Source: Lichenicola cladoniae (GTDB lineage: Bacteria; Pseudomonadota; Alphaproteobacteria; Acetobacterales; Acetobacteraceae). Taken from it: 64,000 nucleotides of DNA. A model generated the notes under the pieces. The model did no database searches and had not been told where the DNA came from. It saw only the letters and a list, made by a program, of their open reading frames with translations. The stretch covers positions 2,237,501 through 2,301,500 of the forward strand of contig NZ_CP053708.1 in assembly GCF_013201075.1 (NCBI RefSeq). The letters run 5' to 3'. The translations under genes were made by a program, and so were the position numbers. Of this stretch, positions 40,165-49,217 are shown in pieces; position 1 is the stretch's first letter, and each line of letters begins with the position of its first letter.

Positions 40165-41187
40165 CTACAGGCTTTGCCTGCCCAGGAAATCAGTCATTCG
40201 TTCCGCGATCTCAGCGTGACTGGTCTCCAGGGCGAAATGGCCAGCATCGATCAGGTGGATCTCGGCCTGCGGCAGGTCGCGCCTGAAGGCCTCGGCACCA
40301 GCGGGGATGAAGAACGGATCGTTGCGGCCCCAGACCGCCAGCAAAGGTGGCTGATGCTTGCGGAAATAGGCCTGGAAATCCGGGTAGAGGGCGACGTTGG
40401 TGCGGTAGCTCAGGATCAGGTCGAGCTGGATCTCGTATCGTTCCGGGCGATGCATGTAGCCGATATCGAGGGTGTAGCCGTCCGGTGACACCAGGCCGGC
40501 AGGGGCCCCATGCTGATACTGGAAGCGGATCGCGTCATCGGTCAGCGCGGCCCGGCACGCCTCGCGATGCTGCGCCGATGGCTCGCGCCAGTAGGTCTGC
40601 CAGCTCTCCCACTCGGCGCTGAGGCCTTCCACGTAGGCATTGCCGTTCTGGGTGATGATGGCACTCACCCGCTCGGGATGGCGCATCGCCAGCCTCAGCC
40701 CGGTCGGCGCCCCATAATCGAAGATGTACAGCGCATACCTGTGCAGGCCCATCGCATCGACGAAGCCCTCGATAACCTCGGCCATGGTGTCGAAGCTGTA
40801 GTCGAAAGACGCCCTGCCCGGCGCCACGGTGTTGCCGAAGCCCGGCAGATCCGGCGCGATCACGCGATATCTGCCAGCCAGTGCCGGCATCAGGTCGCGA
40901 AACATGTGGCCGGCGGTCGGGAAGCCGTGCAGCAGCAGCAGCACCGGCGCATCGGCCGGCCCCACCTCGCGGTAAAATACTTCTACGTCGCCGACCTGCT
41001 TGGTGCCGAAGATCATCTTCATGTCGCTGGTTTCCTTGAGGTTGACGGTGCGAGGCGGTGCCCCGGTCCCGGATTTCGCGATGGCTGGAGCAAGGCCCGG
41101 GAGGGCGATCAGTCCGGCGGCGAGCACGGTGCGCCGGTGCAGGTTGCCATCCGTCGTTGCCATGTCTCTCGCATCCGTCTTTGTCAT
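40165..41187 (-). CDS. Tat-exported alpha/beta hydrolase (epoxide hydrolase-like)
   Basis: 340 residues. The N-terminus carries a twin-arginine signal (HRRTVLAAGLIALPGLAPA), so the folded protein is probably exported. The catalytic set is visible: oxyanion HGFP at 87-90, nucleophile Asp157 (IFDYG), acid Asp290 (WGRNDPFF) and base His317 (DAGHFALE). An Asp nucleophile points to epoxide hydrolases and haloalkane dehalogenases rather than esterases. It is divergent from a LysR regulator with 76 bases between, which suggests the regulator controls it. The substrate is unknown. Confidence 0.88.
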   Translation of the reverse strand: MTKTDARDMATTDGNLHRRTVLAAGLIALPGLAPAIAKSGTGAPPRTVNLKETSDMKMIFGTKQVGDVEVFYREVGPADAPVLLLLHGFPTAGHMFRDLMPALAGRYRVIAPDLPGFGNTVAPGRASFDYSFDTMAEVIEGFVDAMGLHRYALYIFDYGAPTGLRLAMRHPERVSAIITQNGNAYVEGLSAEWESWQTYWREPSAQHREACRAALTDDAIRFQYQHGAPAGLVSPDGYTLDIGYMHRPERYEIQLDLILSYRTNVALYPDFQAYFRKHQPPLLAVWGRNDPFFIPAGAEAFRRDLPQAEIHLIDAGHFALETSHAEIAERMTDFLGRQSL

Positions 41188-41263
41188 GCACCTTGACGTA
41201 GAGCGTCCGGAACGATGCAGTAACCGCTGTCATGCGCAATGCATGGTTCCAGGATCTGAAATC

Positions 41264-42277
41264 ATGGACCGCCTCGGTGCGATGCAGCTGTTCGTCGGCG
41301 TGGTGGAGCAGGGCTCGCTGGCCGGCGCATCCCGGAAGGCCGGGTGCTCGACGGCGACCGTCACGCGTGCGGTGGCGCTGCTGGAAGCCCAGCTCGGCGT
41401 GCGCCTGTTGCACCGGACGGCACGCCGGCTGCAGCTGACGGAAGCCGGCCGGGAGCAGCTCGCCACCTATCGTGTCGTCCTGTCGGAACTGACGGCGTCC
41501 GGGCTGATCGGTGGACAGCGCAACCAGCCGGCAACGCCGGTGCTGCAGGGCCATTTCGGGATCACCGCGCCGGAGCTGTTCGGCACCCTGTATGCCGTCC
41601 CGGTTATCGGCGACTTCATCGCCCTGCATCCGGGCGTACGGGTCCGCGCGCTGCTGCTGAACCGGCTGGTCAACCTGGTCGAGGAGGGGATCGATGTCGC
41701 GGTCCGGCTCGCGTGGTTGCCGGACTCAGGCCTGATGGCGGTGAACTTGGGTGAGGTGCGCAGGGTGGTGTGTGCGGCCCCTTCCTACCTCGCACGTACG
41801 GGCGTGCCCGAGCTCCCGTCCGACCTGGGGCGCCATGCGTGCATCGGAATCGACGACGCACGCGAGCGGGAGCTATGGCGCTTCGACCGGCCGGCACAGA
41901 GCGGAAGGAGTGGCACGGGCACGGCGATGTCCGTCGGCATCCAGCCGGTCGTGTCGTTGAACAGCGCCGGGGCCGCGCTCGACATGGCCCTGCGCGGCGG
42001 CGGGCTCTATCGGGGCTTCTCCTACCAGGTCGCACGTCACCTGGCGGAGGGACGGCTGGTTTCGGTGCTCGATGAGTACGAGCCGCGGCCGACGCCGGTG
42101 CATCTGGTGTTCCACCCGATCCCGGCACGAAGCACCGTGCTCCGTGCCTTCATCGACTTCGCCGCACCCCGGTTGCGGGACGCCTTGTCCGCTGTCGAGG
42201 CCGAGATGGAGACCTACGCCGCGGCAGGTACTAGTCGCGATCGACCGCACGACGACCGATCGCCGGATCGTCGGTAA
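41264..42277 (+). CDS. LysR-family transcriptional regulator
   Basis: 337 residues: N-terminal winged helix-turn-helix (about 1-60, MQLFVGVVEQGSLAGASRK) and a substrate-binding effector domain. The start at 41264 matches the LysR consensus N-terminus and follows AGGA; the longer open frame is the shadow of the hydrolase. It is divergent from the Tat-exported hydrolase, the usual LysR-target arrangement. The last 47 bases overlap the convergent glycerophosphodiesterase gene, adding a charged tail of about 20 residues (SRDRPHDDRSPDRR) beyond the family end. Confidence 0.92.
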   Translation: MDRLGAMQLFVGVVEQGSLAGASRKAGCSTATVTRAVALLEAQLGVRLLHRTARRLQLTEAGREQLATYRVVLSELTASGLIGGQRNQPATPVLQGHFGITAPELFGTLYAVPVIGDFIALHPGVRVRALLLNRLVNLVEEGIDVAVRLAWLPDSGLMAVNLGEVRRVVCAAPSYLARTGVPELPSDLGRHACIGIDDARERELWRFDRPAQSGRSGTGTAMSVGIQPVVSLNSAGAALDMALRGGGLYRGFSYQVARHLAEGRLVSVLDEYEPRPTPVHLVFHPIPARSTVLRAFIDFAAPRLRDALSAVEAEMETYAAAGTSRDRPHDDRSPDRR

Positions 42278-43406
42278 AGAAGCCGTCGATTCCGGTATCG
42301 ATGTAGCGCTGGATCTCGGCAACCGAGCCGTCCGGGTTGCGGGTGGTGTCGCCGGCCTGATTGCGGAAGTCGGCTGGGAGGAAATGATTCTCGGGCCTGA
42401 ACGTGTATGGGTGCACGAGCAGGCCGGCCGCATGCGCGTCGTGCACGAGAGTGGCCGGTGCCCCGAGATGGGAGGTGGCATCGAGCGGAATGACCGATCG
42501 GATATCGGGCCCGATCACGTCGGCATAGGTGGCGATCTCGGCCAGGCCCTTCGGCGACATCATGTCCGCGAAGCCGGTGGCGTCGCCGTTGCCGGATTTC
42601 GCGGGGAACCTGATCGAGCTGGATGCCAGCAACTGCATCAGCCGGATGTTGGAGTGCGACCGGCCGATCCGGTCGCGGACCATGCGCAGGCTGTCGCCGT
42701 AGAAGCTCTGCACCTCCAGCGGCCCGGTGCCGGTGTAGCGATGCGCGCCGATGATGCGTACGAACACATCCTCGGTGGGAAGCCCGGCCGAGCGGAAAAA
42801 CGGGGTCGACTTGAGTTCGGGGATCAGCCCGATCTCGCGACCGCGGGCGGCGGATTCGGCGGCCACGAAGTCGATGATTTCTTCGAACGTGGGGATGTCG
42901 AACATCCCGTCGTACCGGGCATTGCGCGGGCGGATCAGCGGCATGCGCTCCCGGGCACGCAGCGTCTTGAGTTCTCCCAATGTGAAATCGATGGTGAACC
43001 AGCCGGTCGAGGCCTGGCCGTCGACGGTGCGCGTCGTGCGGCGCGACGCAAACTCCGGATGCAGGGCGACGTCGGTGGTCTCGGTGATGTTGCTCTCGTG
43101 GCGCGCCACCAGCACGCCGTCCTTGGTGATCACCAGGTCGGGCTCGACGAAATCGGCGCCGTCGGCGATCGCCTTGGCATAGGAGGCGAGCGTGTGTTCG
43201 GGGCGCAGCGCGGAGGCGCCGCGATGACCGATGACCAACACCTTGGGCGCCAGTGGCCGCTCGGCCTGGGCCAGGCTTGGAGCGGCCGGACCGGTCTCGG
43301 CAGCGGCAGGCGGTGCGAAGGCGCTCGCGACCATGGCGGTTCCTCCTGCTCCCAGTGCGCCGCGAAGGACGGCGCGCCTGGTCGGATCGGGGTGTTTCGG
43401 CATCAT
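42231..43406 (-). CDS. glpQ: Glycerophosphodiester phosphodiesterase, Tat-exported
   Basis: 391 residues. Twin-arginine leader (TRRAVLRGALGAGGTAM) followed by the GDPD TIM barrel. Active-site residues are present: His61 (HRGASALRPEHT), Glu70, Glu88 and Asp90 (FVEPD) and His103 (ARHES). It hydrolyses glycerophosphodiesters to glycerol 3-phosphate and an alcohol in the periplasm. It lies 10 bases after the TonB receptor gene, with GAGGG before its ATG, so receptor and enzyme probably form a scavenging operon. Convergent overlap with the LysR gene. Confidence 0.92.
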   Translation of the reverse strand: MMPKHPDPTRRAVLRGALGAGGTAMVASAFAPPAAAETGPAAPSLAQAERPLAPKVLVIGHRGASALRPEHTLASYAKAIADGADFVEPDLVITKDGVLVARHESNITETTDVALHPEFASRRTTRTVDGQASTGWFTIDFTLGELKTLRARERMPLIRPRNARYDGMFDIPTFEEIIDFVAAESAARGREIGLIPELKSTPFFRSAGLPTEDVFVRIIGAHRYTGTGPLEVQSFYGDSLRMVRDRIGRSHSNIRLMQLLASSSIRFPAKSGNGDATGFADMMSPKGLAEIATYADVIGPDIRSVIPLDATSHLGAPATLVHDAHAAGLLVHPYTFRPENHFLPADFRNQAGDTTRNPDGSVAEIQRYIDTGIDGFFTDDPAIGRRAVDRD

Positions 43407-43416
43407 GGCGCGGCCC

Positions 43417-45756
43417 TCAGAACTGTGTCGAGAGGGTGAGGAAATACATCCGCGGCGCGATCGGGAAGGTATTGTAGGTGCCGGATGCCGCGCCGACCAC
43501 CACGGTCGAGACGCCGCGCTGGTTGTTCAGGTTGGTGATATTGCCCTGGACGTAGATGTTCCTGAGGTATGAGCCGGCCGGAAGCGGAATACGATATCCG
43601 GCCTCGAGGTTCAGCATGAAGTAGCTCTTGACCGACAGGTCGTTGGTGTAGGTCGCATAACGCTTGCCGACATAGTCGCCCATCAGCTGCGCGTCGAAAT
43701 TGCCGAAGTTCGCGCTGATGACCGACTTGTTCAGCCATGCCGGATCGCCGGGCACGTTCTTGCCGGCGGTGTGTACAAGAGTGCTGCCGCTCTGGTAGTT
43801 ATCGTCGTAGACCGACTTGTTGTAGGACAGCGCGTTGTAGATCGCGAAGTGCCGTCCGAGATGCGCGGTCAGTGCAAAGTCGGCACCGTCGGTCGTCACG
43901 CTGCCGACATTCTGCAGGATCGACGCGCCGCCGACGATCGACGTGATGATCGCAGTCGGGCTGACCACGAGCTGACGATTGCTGAAGGCGACGTGATAGT
44001 AGCTGACCTGTCCCTCGATGCCGCTGAGCGGCCCGAACGACAGGTCGCGATGCTCGCGCAATCCACCCTCATAGGTCCAGGAGGTTTCCGGCTGTGCGGT
44101 GCGCTTGAAGAGGTCGAACGCGGCCTGGCTGCCGACGCTCCAGGGTGATGCGCCGCCGCCGCCATACGTCATGTACTGGCGCACGTTCTTCTGGATGTTG
44201 GCGAACAGCTGCTCATGCGACGTCGCGTCCCACACCGCGCCGACCTGCGGCAGGAACGCCTTCTCGGTGTCGATCTGGCCGACCGGCATGCCGGTGGAGC
44301 CGACCAGCGATCCGGGGAGTGGCTGCACCGGCACGGTCCCGTTGGCGAACTGCAGGCTCGATTTGAACCCGGCCTGCACGGCGAGTGTCGGCAGAATACG
44401 CCACTCGTCCTGGATGTGGGTCTGCACGACGGTGTTGGCGATCTGGCTGTAGTATTGCGTGAAGATCGAGCCGTCGGGTCGTTCGTAGGGGGTGGTCGGG
44501 GCGTTGACGTCCAGCCCGTACCAACGCCGGATCGCGGACGAGCTGTTATGCTCGACCCAGACCCCGGCTTCGATCGTGTGATGCCCGAGCGTCCAGTCGA
44601 GTGCGCCGATATAGCCGCCGCGATTGATCAGGTATTCGGTGGTGCGGGTGGCATAGCCGGAATTGCCGAAGATCTGCTTCAGGTTCTGGCCAGGAAAGTA
44701 GACGTTGAACAAGGCGGGCAGGCCGGCTGCGCTGATCGGTCCCGCAACCACACCGACCGAGTTGTCATGGTGATAGTAGAACTGGCTGTGCCAGATGAGA
44801 TTGTCGGTGAAATGGTGGTCGAGCGTGGCATAGGCCAGCGCGTCTTCGCGTTGTGCGTCGCTGTAGTAGTTCCGGTAGTTGGCACCGGCGGCAGCGGGGG
44901 TAGCGCCGCTTGCACTCAGGTAGCTCAGCGCCTGCGGAAAATTCGGATACGTGAATGGGCGGGTATAGGGTGCACCGGATTCGCCGGCGACGTGGACGGT
45001 GCTGTCCTCGTTCGGTTCGACCTTGGTGGAGAAGTCGAAATACAGCGTCAGCTTGTCGCGGTCGGTCTCGTGCACGAACTTGCCGTTGACTTGGTAGCCG
45101 CCCTGCCGGCCATTGAAATCCCAGGCGCGGGCATCCTGCCGGGCGAACGCGACATAGGCCGAGTTGCCATTGCCGAACAGGCCGGTATCGACGCGTGCAA
45201 AGGTGCGGTAGGTGTCGTAGCTGCCGAAGGTCTGCGCGACTTGGCCGCCGAACTTCTTTTTCGGGTCCGACGAGAAGGTGTCGATGGTGCCGCCGAGGTT
45301 ACTGGTCGATGCGGTGGCGAGGTCGCCGGCGCCGGAGGACAGGGTGACGCGGCTGATGTCCTCGCTGATCACTGCGCGCTGCGGCGACAATCCATTATAG
45401 TTGCCATAGTTCTGGTCGCCGAGCGGCACGCCGTCCAGGGTATAGCCGAGCTGCTGCGCATTGAAGCCGTGGATGTAGAGCGAGATGTTCTGCTCGTTGT
45501 TGCCCCATGGGTCCGAGGTTTCGTAGACCACGCCTGGAAGTGTTTGAAGCGCCTTCAGCGCGTTCGTTCCGGGAAGAAGCTTCTGGATCTCGCGGCCGGA
45601 CAAAGAGACTGCGGACCGGCTCGAGCGCTTTGCCACGACCATGACGGTCTCGCCGTTGTCCGAGGCAGCCTTTGTCTTCGAAGTTCCAGGCTGGACGTCG
45701 ACTGTGCCAGGGCTGGGTGCAAGGCGAGGCCGAGTGCGAGCGGAAGCAGCGCGCAT
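43417..45756 (-). CDS. TonB-dependent outer-membrane receptor (5' end frameshifted)
   Basis: The main frame encodes 779 residues: TonB-box-like ETVMVVAKR, a plug domain (REIQKLLPGTNALKALQTLPG, IHGFNAQQLGYTLDGVPLG), and a 22-strand-type barrel ending in YFLTLSTQF with the C-terminal Phe of outer-membrane proteins. Conserved repeats of aromatic strands suggest it is otherwise intact. This frame has no signal peptide; a perfect one sits in another frame just upstream (45697-45812). Either a 1-base deletion has inactivated the gene or the assembly has an error. With the downstream GDPD it may import glycerophosphodiester-type or phosphate-rich ligands; specificity is inference. Confidence 0.85.
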   Translation of the reverse strand: MRAASARTRPRLAPSPGTVDVQPGTSKTKAASDNGETVMVVAKRSSRSAVSLSGREIQKLLPGTNALKALQTLPGVVYETSDPWGNNEQNISLYIHGFNAQQLGYTLDGVPLGDQNYGNYNGLSPQRAVISEDISRVTLSSGAGDLATASTSNLGGTIDTFSSDPKKKFGGQVAQTFGSYDTYRTFARVDTGLFGNGNSAYVAFARQDARAWDFNGRQGGYQVNGKFVHETDRDKLTLYFDFSTKVEPNEDSTVHVAGESGAPYTRPFTYPNFPQALSYLSASGATPAAAGANYRNYYSDAQREDALAYATLDHHFTDNLIWHSQFYYHHDNSVGVVAGPISAAGLPALFNVYFPGQNLKQIFGNSGYATRTTEYLINRGGYIGALDWTLGHHTIEAGVWVEHNSSSAIRRWYGLDVNAPTTPYERPDGSIFTQYYSQIANTVVQTHIQDEWRILPTLAVQAGFKSSLQFANGTVPVQPLPGSLVGSTGMPVGQIDTEKAFLPQVGAVWDATSHEQLFANIQKNVRQYMTYGGGGASPWSVGSQAAFDLFKRTAQPETSWTYEGGLREHRDLSFGPLSGIEGQVSYYHVAFSNRQLVVSPTAIITSIVGGASILQNVGSVTTDGADFALTAHLGRHFAIYNALSYNKSVYDDNYQSGSTLVHTAGKNVPGDPAWLNKSVISANFGNFDAQLMGDYVGKRYATYTNDLSVKSYFMLNLEAGYRIPLPAGSYLRNIYVQGNITNLNNQRGVSTVVVGAASGTYNTFPIAPRMYFLTLSTQF

Positions 45757-45812
45757 AGCGACGATGACCCCAGCAGCATCCGCTGCGGAGAAATAAATCG
45801 ACCGTATATCAA
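45697..45812 (-). pseudogene. Displaced signal-peptide segment of the TonB receptor
   Basis: From a TTG codon at 45812, preceded by CTGGAGAG about 10 bases upstream, the frame reads a classic signal peptide: ISPQRMLLGSSSLCALLPLA and then LGLALHPALA-Q with an Ala-x-Ala cleavage site. The frame then degenerates into Arg-rich sequence while the receptor frame continues one base out of phase. Joining the two frames by restoring a single base somewhere about 45640-45700 gives a normal exported receptor. No long homopolymer marks the spot. Confidence 0.75.
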
Positions 45813-46125
45813 GTAGGCTCTCCAGAGGAAAAAGCAGGCGTCCGGCTTATTGCGAGGCAGACTAAAATATTGTGGAAATGCCGAGGAAGGTTAGACTTGC
45901 GTTGTACTTATTTTTCTCGCCTCTCGTCGCGAAGTGCAGTTACTGCAGTAGAAAAATCCCGGCAATCCGCAAAACCTGCTTGCACAGTATTGTCACGGCT
46001 CCTTCATAAAAACGTTGCCTTACCATCATCGAACCAAGGGTGTACGGGCAGGTGGCCTTGCGGGTGCTCGCTGGCTCGGCCAACCTGCCGAGCCGCTCCC
46101 GATGCGGTCCTGAAGGAGAGAATAC
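45813..46125. promoter_or_regulatory. Divergent intergenic region with perfect 10-bp palindrome
   Basis: 313 bases between the leftward TonB receptor and the rightward nitroreductase. AT-rich near 45860-45925. It contains tgcagt-t-actgca (45935-45947) overlapping the perfect palindrome tactgcagta (45941-45950), a possible regulator site. GAAGGAGAG at 46111-46119 is the ribosome site of the nitroreductase. No gene is seen. Confidence 0.45.
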
Positions 46126-46728
46126 ATGACCAAAGCCAACGACCGCGTCGCCGATCATCCGATCGATGCGCAGTTCCTGGAGCGTTGGTCGCCACGGAGC
46201 TTCACCGGAGAGGCGATTCCCGAGACCGAGCTGATGACGCTGTTCGAGGCGGCGCGCTGGGCTCCGTCATCCTACAACTCGCAGCCGTGGCGATTCGTCT
46301 ACGCACGTCGGGATACGCCGAGCTGGGACGGGTTCTTCGGATTGCTGAACCCGTTCAACCAGTCCTGGGCCAAGGATGCCGCGGCGATCATCGTGGCACT
46401 GTCGAAATCCACGATGCTGCCGCCCGGCAAGGATCGTGAGATCCCATCGCACAGCCATTCTTACGATGCGGGTGCCGGCTGGGCCTACCTTGCCCTGCAG
46501 GCGTCGCTGTCGGGCTGGGCCGCGCATGCCATGGTCGGCTTCGACATGGACACGGCGTTCGCGCAGTTGCAGGTGCCGCAGGGCTACCGGATCGAGGCAT
46601 CGATAGCGATCGGCCGCCGTGGCGACAAGGGGCTGCTGCCGGAAGCGATGCAGTCCCGCGAAGAGCCGAACGGCCGCAACCCGATCGGGCAGTTCGTCAT
46701 GGAAGGCCGCTTCCGCAACGACGCCTGA
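46126..46728 (+). CDS. Nitroreductase-family protein
   Basis: 200 residues of the FMN-dependent nitroreductase fold. The FMN-binding N-terminus RWSPRSFTGEAI and APSSYNSQPWRFV is well conserved, and a Gly-rich region GAGWAYLALQASLSGWAAH matches the second FMN contact. These enzymes reduce nitro compounds, quinones or flavin substrates with NAD(P)H; the specific substrate is unknown. A strong GAAGGAGAG precedes the ATG. A hairpin terminator follows. Confidence 0.92.
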   Translation: MTKANDRVADHPIDAQFLERWSPRSFTGEAIPETELMTLFEAARWAPSSYNSQPWRFVYARRDTPSWDGFFGLLNPFNQSWAKDAAAIIVALSKSTMLPPGKDREIPSHSHSYDAGAGWAYLALQASLSGWAAHAMVGFDMDTAFAQLQVPQGYRIEASIAIGRRGDKGLLPEAMQSREEPNGRNPIGQFVMEGRFRNDA

Positions 46729-46736
46729 TCCGGGGT

Positions 46737-46776
46737 CCCGAGGGCTTCGTCTCTGGCGAAGCCCCGGGCCTCGTTT
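46737..46776. terminator. Convergent terminator between nitroreductase and ispDF
   Basis: Stem cccg-(a)-gggcttcg (46737-46749) pairs with cgaagccc-cggg (46757-46768) with one bulged A and a 7-base loop, followed on the plus strand by cctcgtttct. It sits between the nitroreductase stop and the ispDF stop, so it can terminate both. Confidence 0.75.
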
Positions 46777-47928
46777 CTAAGGAACCAGTACGGTTGCCGA
46801 CGCCTGCGCCGCGATGCCTTCGCCGCGCCCGGTGAAGCCCAGCCGCTCGGTGGTGGTCGCCTTGACCGAGATCCGCCCGATCTCGACCTTGAGCAGGTCG
46901 GCCAGGCGTTGGCGCATCACCTCCGAGTACGGCCCGATCTTGGGCCGCTCGCAGATCAGGGTGACGTCCGCGTTCACCAGGACCCCGCCGCGGGCGGCGA
47001 TGCGTTCGCCGGCATGGACCAGGAAGCGGGCGCTGTCGGCGTCCTTCCAGGTGTTCTCGCTGGGTGGGAAGTGGCGGCCGATATCGCCCTCCGCGAGGGC
47101 TCCGTAGATCGCGTCGCAGAGCGCATGGATGCCGACATCCGCGTCGGAATGGCCGGCCAGCCCGCGCTCGAACGGCACCGTGATGCCGCAGAGGATCAGT
47201 GGGCGTCCTGCCTCGAAGGCATGGACGTCGAAGCCGCTGCCAGTGCGCGGCAGCAGGGCGGGTCCGATCAACCGCTCCAGTCGCATCAGATCCTCCTCGT
47301 AGGTGAGCTTGATATTGTCCTCGCTGCCGGCGACCAGCGCGACCAAGTGGCCGGCCTGCTCGAGCAGGGCCGAATCGTCGGTAGCCCCCAGGGCACTGCT
47401 TCTGGCGGCCGCCCGGTGCAGGTCGAGGAGCAGGTCGAAGCGGAACCCCTGCGGGGTCTGGGCGCGAAACAGCTCGTCCCGGCGCACGGTCTCGACGACC
47501 GCACCGTCACGGGCGCGCTTCAGCGTATCTGCGACCGCGACGCCCGGTATGGCCCCGACATGGGTGGCAAGCGCCGCGATCACCCGCTCGATCAACGAAG
47601 CCGGGACGTAGGGGCGGGCGCCGTCATGGACCAGCACCAGCTCCGGCCGCAGATGCACCGGCAGCGCGGCGAGGGCCTCGAGCCCGATCAGCACGCTTTC
47701 CTGTCGGGTGCTGCCGCCCGGGATCGCTTCGGCAACCGACAGGCCGTGCAGCGCATCGGCGAGCAGCCCCGCGTCGCCGACCGGCTGGAGGTAGGACACA
47801 TGCGGAAGCAGGGCTTCGGCGGCGTGACGAATGACGGGCCGGCGGCCGAGCGCAACGAATTGCTTCGGCGTGCCGGTGCCGTATCGGCGTCCGTTTCCGG
47901 CGGCAAGGAGGAGGGCGGCTATACGCAT
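46777..47928 (-). CDS. ispDF: Bifunctional IspD/IspF (MEP pathway)
   Basis: 383 residues. IspD part, about 1-225: cytidylyltransferase loop LLAAGNGRRYGTGTPKQF and VHDGARPYV. IspF part, about 226-383: metal-binding DVHAF, HSDADVGIHALCDA and the C-terminal KATTTERLGFTGRGEGIAA. The protein makes CDP-methylerythritol and then the 2,4-cyclodiphosphate in isoprenoid synthesis; the fusion is the usual alphaproteobacterial form. The start at 47928 gives the IspD N-terminus; a 39-residue extension is rejected. Divergent from dusB, a common alphaproteobacterial neighbourhood. Confidence 0.96.
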   Translation of the reverse strand: MRIAALLLAAGNGRRYGTGTPKQFVALGRRPVIRHAAEALLPHVSYLQPVGDAGLLADALHGLSVAEAIPGGSTRQESVLIGLEALAALPVHLRPELVLVHDGARPYVPASLIERVIAALATHVGAIPGVAVADTLKRARDGAVVETVRRDELFRAQTPQGFRFDLLLDLHRAAARSSALGATDDSALLEQAGHLVALVAGSEDNIKLTYEEDLMRLERLIGPALLPRTGSGFDVHAFEAGRPLILCGITVPFERGLAGHSDADVGIHALCDAIYGALAEGDIGRHFPPSENTWKDADSARFLVHAGERIAARGGVLVNADVTLICERPKIGPYSEVMRQRLADLLKVEIGRISVKATTTERLGFTGRGEGIAAQASATVLVP

Positions 47929-48077
47929 GGCGGAGGAATGCGGTGGGGGGCCGCTTTGGTCAATATGGCGTCCGCATCCACGGGGCCGTCCGTGGTCCGG
48001 AAGGTGTCCGCAGCGTGTGTCGCGCCGTGAGAGGAACGATTGCACCGATACGTCCCTGAGCGTATTTTGCCCAAATC

Positions 48078-49217
48078 ATGGGCACTCCAAATGAATCCGG
48101 GTCGGATGACTGCATCGCACGCACCGTTTCTGCATCGGCTGTGGCCAGTGGCGGCGTGTGGCCGGTGAGCGAACGCGGGGACAGTCTGCTGAAGCCGATA
48201 GACCTGGGCGGCGTCGTCATCGAGACGCCGGTGATTCTGGCGCCGATGTCCGGCGTGACCGATTTGCCGTTCCGCCGGCTGGCACGATCGCTTGGTGCCG
48301 GGCTGGTGGTGTCGGAGATGATCGCCTCCTGGGCGATGGTGCACGAGAACTCCGCCACGCTGCGCATGGCCGAGACGCTCGACGAGGGCCCGAATGCGGT
48401 GCAGCTCGCCGGCTGCGAGCCGGAGGCGATGGCTCAGGCGGCACGGATCGCGGTCGATCTGGGCGCCAACATCATCGACATCAATTTCGGGTGCCCGGCG
48501 AAGAAAGTCGCCGTCGGACAGCAGGCCGGCTCGGCGCTGATGCGTGACGAGATCCTGGCGGCACGGCTGCTTGAGGCGACTGTAAAGGCAGTGGATGTAC
48601 CCGTGACGCTGAAGATGCGGATGGGATGGGACCATGCCAGCCTGAACGCGCCGCGGCTGGCGGTGATCGCGCAGGAGTGCGGCATCAGGATGGTCAGCGT
48701 GCATGGGCGCACGCGCCAGCAATTCTATACCGGTCACGCCGACTGGAACTTCGTGCGCCAGGTCAAGGAGAGCGTTCGCCTGCCGGTGATCGTGAATGGC
48801 GACATCCTGACGCTGGAGGATGCGCGCGAGGCGCTGCGCCAGTCCGGTGCCGATGGCGTGATGATCGGCCGCGGCTGCTATGGCCGACCCTGGTTTCCGG
48901 CCCAGGTCGCACAGGCGCTCACCACCGGCCGCGTGGTGCCCGATCCGGACCTGGCGGCCGAAAAGGCGATCGTGCTGCAGCACTACCAGGCGATGCTCAG
49001 CCATTTCGGCACCTATCCCGGGCTTCGGCTCGCCCGCAAACATGTGTCCTGGTATTCGGCGGCGCTGCCGCAGTCGGCCCAGTTCCGCGCCGCCTTCAAC
49101 CGGATCGAGGATACCGTCGAGGCGGTCGCGGCGATCGAGGCCTTCTACGATCGCCAGATCGCCGCCGGCGCCGGACGCGACCGGCGCGAGCCGAGCTTGC
49201 AGGATCTGGCCGCATGA
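48078..49217 (+). CDS. dusB: tRNA-dihydrouridine synthase (NifR3 type)
   Basis: 379 residues, FMN-dependent TIM barrel. [13 protein letters not shown], the catalytic Cys in [16 protein letters not shown] and the phosphate-binding [10 protein letters not shown] are present. It reduces uridines to dihydrouridine in the tRNA D-loop. It is first in the dusB(nifR3)-ntrB-ntrC order well known in alphaproteobacteria. The stop overlaps the ntrB start as ATGA. The first 35 residues are not conserved, so a later start is possible. Confidence 0.95.
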   Translation: MGTPNESGSDDCIARTVSASAVASGGVWPVSERGDSLLKPIDLGGVVIETPVILAPMSGVTDLPFRRLARSLGAGLVVSEMIASWAMVHENSATLRMAETLDEGPNAVQLAGCEPEAMAQAARIAVDLGANIIDINFGCPAKKVAVGQQAGSALMRDEILAARLLEATVKAVDVPVTLKMRMGWDHASLNAPRLAVIAQECGIRMVSVHGRTRQQFYTGHADWNFVRQVKESVRLPVIVNGDILTLEDAREALRQSGADGVMIGRGCYGRPWFPAQVAQALTTGRVVPDPDLAAEKAIVLQHYQAMLSHFGTYPGLRLARKHVSWYSAALPQSAQFRAAFNRIEDTVEAVAAIEAFYDRQIAAGAGRDRREPSLQDLAA

